From positions 1 to 13,033 of the forward strand of contig CAZTMA010000143.1 of NCBI GenBank assembly GCA_964614645.1: a DNA stretch of 13,033 bases, in the 5' to 3' direction. The first letter of the stretch is position 1. Each line of letters begins with the position of its first letter. Position numbers and translations under genes: made by a program. The stretch is from MWBF01 sp964614645. GTDB taxonomy: Bacteria > Chloroflexota > Anaerolineae > CG2-30-64-16. Below the pieces are notes generated by a model. It worked only from the letters and a program-made list of their open reading frames with translations, was not told the origin of the DNA and did no database searches. Positions 7,831 through 13,033 of this stretch are shown here, piece by piece.

Positions 7831-9318
7831 ATGTCCCATCTGACAGTCCACCTGGAACAACCCGTCGCCACCATCAACCCGAACATCTATGGCCACTTCG
7901 CCGAGCACCTCGGCCGCTGCATCTACGACGGCGCGTGGGTCGGCCCCGACTCGCCCATTCCCAACACGGACGGCTGGCGCAACGACGTCGTGGAGGCCCT
8001 GCGCCGGATGCAGGCCCCGGTCATCCGCTGGCCGGGCGGCTGCTTCGCGGATGATTATCACTGGCAGGACGGCATCGGCCCGCGCGAGGGCCGCCCCCGC
8101 CGCATCAACATCCACTGGGGCGAGGTCGTGGAGTCCAACGCGGTCGGCACGCAGGAGTTCGTGCGCTTCTGCCGATTGGTCGGCGCAGCGCCCTACTTCT
8201 GCGGCAACGTCGGCTCCGGCACGGTCCGAGAGCTGCGCGACTGGGTGGAATACTGCAACTTCCCGGGCGACAGCACCTGGGCGCAGCAGCGCGCGGCGGA
8301 CGGCAGCCCCGAGCCGCTCGACATCGCCTACTGGGGCATCGGCAACGAGAACTGGGGTTGCGGCGGCAGCTTCTCGCCCGAGGACTACTGCACGGAGTTC
8401 CGGCGCTACGCCTCGTTCGTGCGGCCCTTTGGCGGCACAAAGCTCACCCTCATCGCCTGCGGCCCCGCGCACAACGACATCGAGTGGACGGTGCGCTTCT
8501 TCCGCAAGCTCCGCAAGGACTTCTGGGATTTCAACAACATCCACGGCTTTGCGGCCCACTACTACTGCGGGACCGCGGGCACCGCGACCGAGTACACGAC
8601 CAGCGAGTGGTATCAGTTGATCGGCCGCGGGCTGGAGATGGAGCCGCTGGTCGTACAGCAGCGGGCCGCGCTGGACGCGTATGACCCGCAGCGCCGCATC
8701 GGCCTGATTGTGGACGAGTGGGGCACGTGGCATCCGGTCGAGCCCGGCACCAACCCGGCGTTCCTCTACCAGCAGAACACACTGCGCGATGCGCTCGTCG
8801 CCGCGACGACGCTGGACATCTTCAACCGGCACGCCGACAAGGTGGTCATGTCCAACATCGCGCAGACGATCAACGTCTTGCAGGCGATGATCCTGACCGA
8901 GGGCGAGCGGATGCTGGTCACGCCGACGGGCCACGTCTACGAGATGTATGCGCCGCACCAGGGCGGGCTGTCGGTCGCCACGACCCTCGAAACGGACGGC
9001 GTGAGCTACCGCGCGGGCGACAAGGACGCCGCCATCCCTGCAGTTGCCGCGAGCGCGTCGGTCAAGGGCGGCCGCCTGTTCCTGACCGTGACCAACTGCC
9101 ACGCCGAGCAGGCCGCCATCGTGACCGTGCAACTGCGCGGCGGCAGCGCAACCAGTGCGACCGCGCGGACGCTCACTGGCGAGATTCACAGCTATAATAC
9201 CTTCGACCGCCCGGCCGCGCTGCAGCCGGAGCCGCTCGACGCAGCCGCACACGGCGCCTCGTTCACCCTGGAACTACCTCCCGCCTCCGTAAGTGCTTTT
9301 CAGATCCAGCTGGGGTAA
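7831..9318 (+). CDS. GH51 alpha-L-arabinofuranosidase, 495 aa
   Basis: An intracellular retaining alpha-L-arabinofuranosidase (EC 3.2.1.55) that trims terminal arabinofuranose from oligosaccharides. The family signatures are clear: NIYGHFAEHLGRCIYDG at residues 18-34, VIRWPGGCFADDYHW at 64-78, the acid/base Glu173 in WGIGNENWGCGG and the nucleophile Glu296 in GLIVDEWGTWH. The spacing matches well-studied GH51 enzymes of about 500 residues, so the (beta/alpha)8 barrel plus a C-terminal beta-sandwich from about residue 385 is complete. There is no signal peptide. A near-perfect Shine-Dalgarno, AGGAGG at 7820-7825, sits 5 nt before the ATG and touches the stop codon of the preceding mannosidase, so both are surely on one transcript. 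After the stop a 103-nt gap with repeats precedes the rhamnosidase gene. Confidence 0.95.
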   Translation: MSHLTVHLEQPVATINPNIYGHFAEHLGRCIYDGAWVGPDSPIPNTDGWRNDVVEALRRMQAPVIRWPGGCFADDYHWQDGIGPREGRPRRINIHWGEVVESNAVGTQEFVRFCRLVGAAPYFCGNVGSGTVRELRDWVEYCNFPGDSTWAQQRAADGSPEPLDIAYWGIGNENWGCGGSFSPEDYCTEFRRYASFVRPFGGTKLTLIACGPAHNDIEWTVRFFRKLRKDFWDFNNIHGFAAHYYCGTAGTATEYTTSEWYQLIGRGLEMEPLVVQQRAALDAYDPQRRIGLIVDEWGTWHPVEPGTNPAFLYQQNTLRDALVAATTLDIFNRHADKVVMSNIAQTINVLQAMILTEGERMLVTPTGHVYEMYAPHQGGLSVATTLETDGVSYRAGDKDAAIPAVAASASVKGGRLFLTVTNCHAEQAAIVTVQLRGGSATSATARTLTGEIHSYNTFDRPAALQPEPLDAAAHGASFTLELPPASVSAFQIQLG

Positions 9319-9325
9319 AATCCAC

Positions 9326-9357
9326 TTCCGAAACTAGACTCGAGGTTTTAGCCGGTT
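9326..9357 (-). repeat. Single arm of the dispersed palindromic repeat
   Basis: GACTCGAGGTTTTAGCCGGT at 9337-9356 is nearly the same as the left arm at 1416-1435 inside the first mannosidase gene and is the reverse complement of the arm type at 12946-12970, with a few mismatches. The preceding TTCCGAAACTA at 9326-9336 also recurs, with one change, at 12898-12908 near the third copy, so the repeated unit is probably longer than the arm alone. No complementary arm is seen nearby. Confidence 0.55.
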
Positions 9358-9361
9358 ACGC

Positions 9362-9389
9362 CGCCTGAGTGCCTGCAGGCACTCAGGCG
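9362..9389. repeat. 28-bp perfect palindrome upstream of the rhamnosidase gene
   Basis: The arms CGCCTGAGTGCC and GGCACTCAGGCG are perfect reverse complements around TGCA, so all 28 bases are self-complementary. As RNA it would form a 12-bp stem with a four-base loop. It lies in the 103-nt gap between the GH51 and GH78 genes, 21 nt before the ribosome binding site. There is no T-run after it, so a classical terminator is unlikely. A REP-type repeat, an mRNA-stabilising or processing hairpin, or a dimeric operator are all possible. Confidence 0.65.
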
Positions 9390-9410
9390 CACAAGCACGC
9401 CCACCTGACA

Positions 9411-9416
9411 TAGGAG
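9411..9416 (+). promoter_or_regulatory. Ribosome binding site deciding between two adjacent ATGs
   Basis: TAGGAG stands only 2 nt before the ATG at 9419 but 5 nt before the next in-frame ATG at 9422. The spacing favours 9422 as the real start of the rhamnosidase; the difference is one methionine. Confidence 0.5.
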
Positions 9417-9421
9417 CAATG

Positions 9422-11917
9422 ATGCACCCAGACGTCACACCCAAGGACTTCCCCGACGTACGCTGGCACGGCCACTGGATTTGGGTGGCCGGCGAAGAGA
9501 TGCCGCGCCGGACCTTCATGGCCGAGCCCACAACCCATCGGCCCGAGGCGCGCGGCCTCTTCCGCAAGACCTTCCACATCGACCGCGTGCCCGATCGCGT
9601 GCCCGCACGCATCACCGCAGACTCGCGCTACCTGCTGTTTGTCAACGGGGAGGAAGTCCACCGCGGGCCCATCCGCAGCCAGCCCCGCCGCCTGACGTAC
9701 GACCTGTTCGACCTGGCGCCGTATCTGCGCGCCGGCGAGAACACCATCGCCATCTTCGTGGTCTACTACGGCTCGCCCCGCTCGTTCTGGCAGCCGGCCG
9801 TCGCCGGCGGCGCCCTGGGACGGGTCGGCATGGTCGTCTTCGAGGCCAATCTCGGCGGCGAACAGGGCTGGCTCGTCAGCGACGAGAGCTGGCGGACGCT
9901 CAAGAGCGATGCGTGGAGCGAGGACTGGAAGCGGCCGGAGGAACTGCCGCTGATGTTCGGCGATGCCATCCCCACGGAAGTCGTGGACGCGCGGCGGCTG
10001 CCGTCCGGCTGGGAGCAGCCTGGCTTCGACGACAGCACGTGGGGCAACGCCCAGCTCCTCGTCACCGCGCACCCCGGCAGCGGCAGCCGCACCTCCCCGC
10101 CCTCCGACCCCTACGGCCCGCTGCACCCGAGGCCCATCGGCAAGCTGGGCGGCGACCTGCGCACGCCCGCGTCGGTCTGCGGCGAGTACCTGGCAGGGAC
10201 CGTGGACACGATCATCGGCGACCCAATGCTCCGGCTGCAGACGGCCATTCCGTTCGCAGTCAGTGGGCCGGTCGCAGGCGACAGCCTCCCGCTGGCCCTC
10301 GACGTGCCGAAGGGCGGCAGCGCGCGCATCACCTTCGACATGGGCGGTATCGTCATGGGTCAGGTGCCGTCCGAGGTGCACGCGCCCGCCGGCACGATGC
10401 TCGATTTCGCCTACACCGAGGACCCAATCCAGCCGCCTCATCGCGGCGGGTTCGGTGGCATGCACGCGGGCAACCGCTACGTCGCGCGCGGGGAGAACGA
10501 CCGCTTCAAGCTGTATGATGCGCTGGGCTTTCGCTATGCCTACGTGCTCGTTCACGGCGTGGCCGGCCCCATGACGCTGGACAGCTTTGCCGTGCAGGAG
10601 GATGTCTACCCGTGGCAGCCCGGCGCCGAGTTCGCGTGCAGCGACGACGCGCTCAACCGCATCTTCCGGGCCGGCATCCGCACCGTCCAGCTCAACTCGC
10701 GCGACGCGTTCACCGACTGCCCCACACGCGAGCAGCAGGCCTGGGTGGGCGACAGCGTGGTGCACCAGATGGTCCACCTGACCACGAACACCGACTGGCG
10801 GCTGGCCTGGCAGTATCTCAACCTCAGCAACTCGCCCCGCTACGACGGCATCCTGCCGATGACCGTCGTCGGCCCCAGCGAAGCCTCCGGCGGCATGACC
10901 ATCCCCGACTGGTCGCTGCACTGGGTCCACGGCGTCTACAACCTCTATCGCTTCCTGGGCGACCAGGACGCCGTCAAGGAGCTGATGCCGAGCGTCGAGC
11001 GCGTGCTGCGCTGGTTCGCGCCCTTCCAGACCTCACGGGGCCTGCTCAAGGACATCATCGAGTGGGCGCTGATCGACTGGTCCGCGGTGTCCAACAGCGA
11101 CACGAGCGCCATCTACACCGCGCTCTGGGCGCGCGGTCTCCGGGAGTTTGCGGAGATGGCCGGTTGGCTGGAGGAGAAGGCCAGCCAACGGTGGGCCGAA
11201 CGGCTGTATGAGAAGGCGCAGGCCGGGTTCGAGGCGTTCTGGGACGAGACCCGCGGCTCCTATGTCGATCACATCGTGGACGGCGAGCCCCGGCCCGAGA
11301 TGAGCCAGATCGCAGGCGCCGCCGCAATTGTCTCCGGCCTTGCGCCGCAGGAGCGCTGGCCGCGCATCATCGACACACTCACCGACCCGGCGCGGCTGAT
11401 CGTCCAGACGTGGACGTGGGGAGGCGACGCGGGCGGCAACGAAGGCGCGCCGTTCGGGTGGAGCTTCACGCCGAAGTGGGATGTGCAGAACCAGATTGTC
11501 ATGGCCGAGCCGTTCATGCAGTACCTCGTGCATGATGCGGTCGCGCTGAGCGGCTGCGCCGACCGCCTTCCCGACCTGTATGCGCGCTGGAACGAGTTCC
11601 TGACGGGCGGCTACGACACCATCGGGGAGGACTGGCGGCACGGCACGCACGTGCACGGCTGGAGTTGCACGCCGACGAAGGATATGATCTTCTACACGCT
11701 CGGCGTGACGCCCGCGGAGCCGGGCTACGCAGCCGCACGCATCGCGCCGCGGCTTGGCAAGCTGGACTGGGCGAAGGGCAAGGTCCCGACGCCGCACGGC
11801 CTCATCGCAGTCGAGGCCACGCGCGACGGCGTGACCGTGGACTCGCCCGTGCCCGTGATCGTCGACCTGCCGGGCCGGGACCCCGTGTCCCTTCCCGCCG
11901 GGAAGCACACCGTCTGA
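9422..11917 (+). CDS. GH78 alpha-L-rhamnosidase, 831 aa
   Basis: An inverting alpha-L-rhamnosidase (EC 3.2.1.40) that removes terminal rhamnose from oligosaccharides or glycosides. N-terminal beta-sandwich domains occupy about residues 15-395; they include FRKTFHI and the YLLFVNGE stretch typical of the family. The (alpha/alpha)6 catalytic barrel covers about 400-745 and a short C-terminal beta domain ends the protein. The segment RDAFTDCPTREQQAWVGD holds Asp432, Glu437 and Asp444, whose spacing (5 and 12) equals that of the catalytic-site residues I recall for Bacillus RhaB (Asp567, Glu572, Asp579). Glu736 in TIGEDW is a candidate for the further conserved Glu. No signal peptide is visible, so it is probably cytoplasmic. 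Start 9422 is preferred over 9419 from ribosome-site spacing. It is separated from its neighbours by short repeat-bearing gaps but keeps the same strand. Confidence 0.92.
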   Translation: MHPDVTPKDFPDVRWHGHWIWVAGEEMPRRTFMAEPTTHRPEARGLFRKTFHIDRVPDRVPARITADSRYLLFVNGEEVHRGPIRSQPRRLTYDLFDLAPYLRAGENTIAIFVVYYGSPRSFWQPAVAGGALGRVGMVVFEANLGGEQGWLVSDESWRTLKSDAWSEDWKRPEELPLMFGDAIPTEVVDARRLPSGWEQPGFDDSTWGNAQLLVTAHPGSGSRTSPPSDPYGPLHPRPIGKLGGDLRTPASVCGEYLAGTVDTIIGDPMLRLQTAIPFAVSGPVAGDSLPLALDVPKGGSARITFDMGGIVMGQVPSEVHAPAGTMLDFAYTEDPIQPPHRGGFGGMHAGNRYVARGENDRFKLYDALGFRYAYVLVHGVAGPMTLDSFAVQEDVYPWQPGAEFACSDDALNRIFRAGIRTVQLNSRDAFTDCPTREQQAWVGDSVVHQMVHLTTNTDWRLAWQYLNLSNSPRYDGILPMTVVGPSEASGGMTIPDWSLHWVHGVYNLYRFLGDQDAVKELMPSVERVLRWFAPFQTSRGLLKDIIEWALIDWSAVSNSDTSAIYTALWARGLREFAEMAGWLEEKASQRWAERLYEKAQAGFEAFWDETRGSYVDHIVDGEPRPEMSQIAGAAAIVSGLAPQERWPRIIDTLTDPARLIVQTWTWGGDAGGNEGAPFGWSFTPKWDVQNQIVMAEPFMQYLVHDAVALSGCADRLPDLYARWNEFLTGGYDTIGEDWRHGTHVHGWSCTPTKDMIFYTLGVTPAEPGYAAARIAPRLGKLDWAKGKVPTPHGLIAVEATRDGVTVDSPVPVIVDLPGRDPVSLPAGKHTV

Positions 11918-11919
11918 CT

Positions 11920-11951
11920 CCTCTTCTCCTGGCCGCAGCCAGGAGAAGAGG
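11920..11951. repeat. 14-bp perfect hairpin, REP-like, between the GH78 and SGNH genes
   Basis: CCTCTTCTCCTGGC at 11920-11933 and GCCAGGAGAAGAGG at 11938-11951 are exact reverse complements with a CGCA loop, starting 3 nt after the rhamnosidase stop. The following GCCGAGGGGTGAGGC continues a pattern (gagagGGGCCGGGGGTGAGGG-like) that I recall as a common intergenic repeat in GC-rich bacteria. No T-tract follows, so it is not a classical intrinsic terminator, though it could attenuate transcription or protect the upstream mRNA end. Confidence 0.6.
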
Positions 11952-11997
11952 CCGAGGGGTGAGGCAGGTCCTCCACCACAGATTCAGGAAACTTTCA

Positions 11998-12816
11998 ATG
12001 CAAACCCGATTCGAAATGCCAGCCAACAAGCAGCAGCGCCTCCTGCAGATCGCCGCCGAAACCCCCTGCACCAACGGCCTCAGGCCGGAACGCTTCATGC
12101 GGCTGATGCAGACCAACAACGCACTGGTATCCCCCCTGCACCTTTACGGCCTGGACGAGCACGGTTTGGAGCGGCGCAATCCCATCATCGTGGCCTTCGG
12201 GGACAGCGTGACCGCCGGGCAGTTCGAGATTATGTTCGACCCGAACGACCCCGCCGGCCTCACGGCGATGATCCGCGAGGGCGTGCCGCTCCAGATTGCG
12301 GACCTCCAGGCGGTGTACCACGAGCAGTTCAGGATCCTGCTGGCCGAGAAGTACGGCCACACCGCAGTGAGCGTCATCAATGCAGGCATCGGCGGCGACA
12401 ACATCCTCTCGATGCACCGCCGCGTCTACCGGGACGTCATCCAGCACCGGCCCGACCTGGTCATCATCGCCGGCACGCTCAACTGGTCGGACCAGCTCGG
12501 CACGCTGGATGACTTCGGCGCAGCCCTGCGCCACATCGTGCAGGCGGTCAAAGCAAACACCGAGGCTGACATCATCCTGCTGACGCCGAATCCGATGTCC
12601 GATGTGCTGCCTGACAACGACCTGGACGCGCGCGTCCAGGTGGTGCGGGATATCGCCGAGGCGGAGGGGATCTCGCTCGTGGATGCCTACAAGCTGTGGG
12701 GGGTATTCACGACCGACCGAGTCGAGTTGCGCGAGTGCCTGGCGAACCACATCAACCATCCCACCGCGGTGGGTCACCGGGTGTATGCGCTAGCGCTGAT
12801 GCAGTTGTTTGCCTAG
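11998..12816 (+). CDS. SGNH/GDSL-family hydrolase, probable carbohydrate esterase, 272 aa
   Basis: A predicted serine esterase, likely removing acyl groups (for example acetate) from the glycan so that the glycosidases can act. SGNH blocks are visible: Ser70 in VAFGDSVTAGQ (block I), Gly130/Gly133 in INAGIGGDN (block II), Asn162 in IAGTLNW (block III) and His254 in NHPTAVGH (block V). The residue three before the catalytic His, usually Asp, is His251 here, with Asn250 just before it. Residues 1-60 precede the fold and contain no signal peptide, so the enzyme is probably cytoplasmic. ATG 11998 has AGGAA at 11986-11990 and starts after the hairpin at 11920-11951; the open frame extends upstream to 11665 but only as a shadow of the rhamnosidase. 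It is the last gene of the run. The substrate cannot be told from sequence; acetyl-sugar esterase is an inference from context. Confidence 0.88.
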   Translation: MQTRFEMPANKQQRLLQIAAETPCTNGLRPERFMRLMQTNNALVSPLHLYGLDEHGLERRNPIIVAFGDSVTAGQFEIMFDPNDPAGLTAMIREGVPLQIADLQAVYHEQFRILLAEKYGHTAVSVINAGIGGDNILSMHRRVYRDVIQHRPDLVIIAGTLNWSDQLGTLDDFGAALRHIVQAVKANTEADIILLTPNPMSDVLPDNDLDARVQVVRDIAEAEGISLVDAYKLWGVFTTDRVELRECLANHINHPTAVGHRVYALALMQLFA

Positions 12817-12820
12817 AGGA

Positions 12821-12842
12821 GTCCGCATCCTCAGATGCGGAC
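12821..12842. terminator. Hairpin just after the last gene, possible terminator
   Basis: GTCCGCAT and ATGCGGAC form a perfect 8-bp stem with a CCTCAG loop, 4 nt after the stop codon of the SGNH gene. No T-run follows, so it may be a Rho-independent-like weak terminator, an mRNA 3'-end stabiliser, or simply part of the larger inverted repeat that overlaps it. Confidence 0.4.
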
Positions 12843-12886
12843 GGATAGGCGCACCTTCTCCCGGCCCGCTCCGCGTCTGAGGATGC
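12825..12886. repeat. Inverted repeat of about 16 bp downstream of the operon
   Basis: GCATCCTCAGATGCGG at 12825-12840 and CCGCGTCTGAGGATGC at 12871-12886 are reverse complements at 15 of 16 positions, with a GC-rich spacer of 30 nt. The left arm is shared with the smaller hairpin at 12821-12842, so two alternative folds are possible. Together with the repeat arm at 12946-12970 it makes the 217 nt after the last gene a block of repeat modules. I see no gene in that block. Confidence 0.55.
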
Positions 12887-12945
12887 TCGCTCCACGGTTC
12901 TGAAACTATGTACGCACGGCTGGGGCGGTGGACTTGCGCAGGCAG

Positions 12946-12970
12946 CCAAACCGGCTAAAGCCTCGACTCC
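12946..12970 (+). repeat. Third copy of the dispersed palindromic repeat arm
   Basis: CCAAACCGGCTAAAGCCTC (12946-12964) followed by GACTCC matches 1460-1484 in the first mannosidase gene with a single mismatch over 25 nt, and in reverse complement resembles 9337-9357. TTCTGAAACTA at 12898-12908 is like TTCCGAAACTA beside the second copy. No second arm lies within the remaining 63 nt, which look less GC-rich and hold no clear gene. Confidence 0.6.
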
Positions 12971-13033
12971 AAATTCGTACTTGTCTTTCGCTCATTTCTA
13001 GCGTGAGTTTGATGATTGCGGTAAGCTTGGGGC

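Noticed and set aside
7417..9252. Open frame of 611 codons on the minus strand opposite the GH51 gene
   Set aside because: Same antisense pattern, with no family motif; the GH51 gene on the + strand is unambiguous.
9383..10930. Open frame of 515 codons on the minus strand opposite the GH78 gene
   Set aside because: Shadow of the rhamnosidase coding strand; no domain signature and it would start inside the catalytic region.
11665..11997. Upstream extension of the SGNH reading frame
   Set aside because: It overlaps the end of the rhamnosidase in another frame and crosses a hairpin; ATG 11998 has its own ribosome site and gives a normal-length enzyme.
12981..13016. Possible promoter after the operon (TTGTCT as -35)
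   Set aside because: No acceptable -10 element lies 16-18 nt downstream and the window ends too soon to see which gene it would serve.

Overview
The window is GC-rich and densely packed. Seven genes all lie on the + strand, run from position 38 to 12816, and are separated by gaps of -4 to 103 nt, so they read as one operon or two closely linked transcription units. No rRNA, tRNA, transposase, CRISPR array, transporter or regulator is visible. A bacterium of the Chloroflexota (Anaerolineae-like) is my best guess. The reasons are high GC, an uncharacterised secreted protein with a 'YLPLV' stretch after its signal peptide (a motif I associate with secreted proteins of that phylum), and REP-like inverted repeats between genes. 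This is inference from memory, not a database result.

Layout: (1) 38-2821, a divergent GH38-type alpha-mannosidase. (2) 2818-4005, a secreted seven-bladed kelch propeller, coupled to gene 1 by an ATGA overlap. (3) 4021-4971, a uroporphyrinogen decarboxylase (URO-D) superfamily protein of the corrinoid methyltransferase type. (4) 5000-7819, a canonical GH38 alpha-mannosidase, probably with a TTG start. (5) 7831-9318, a GH51 alpha-L-arabinofuranosidase. (6) 9422-11917, a GH78 alpha-L-rhamnosidase. (7) 11998-12816, an SGNH/GDSL hydrolase, probably a carbohydrate or glycoside esterase. Non-coding DNA is limited to 9319-9421, 11918-11997 and 12817-13033, and all three stretches are rich in inverted repeats.

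The genes look like the intracellular part of a glycan-utilisation locus. Two mannosidases, an arabinofuranosidase, a rhamnosidase and an esterase would together dismantle a branched, acylated heteroglycan or glycoside containing mannose, arabinofuranose and rhamnose. None of the hydrolases has a visible signal peptide, so they probably act in the cytoplasm on imported oligosaccharides. Only the kelch protein is exported, and it may bind glycan at the surface. The URO-D-like protein does not fit plain glycosidic hydrolysis; it may handle methyl groups, for example from O-methylated sugars, but this is speculative.

The most unusual sequence feature is a palindromic repeat (1411-1502) embedded in frame inside the first mannosidase gene. 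Single arms of the same repeat lie in the intergenic regions at 9337-9357 and 12946-12970. This looks like a small mobile palindromic element that has been tolerated inside a protein.
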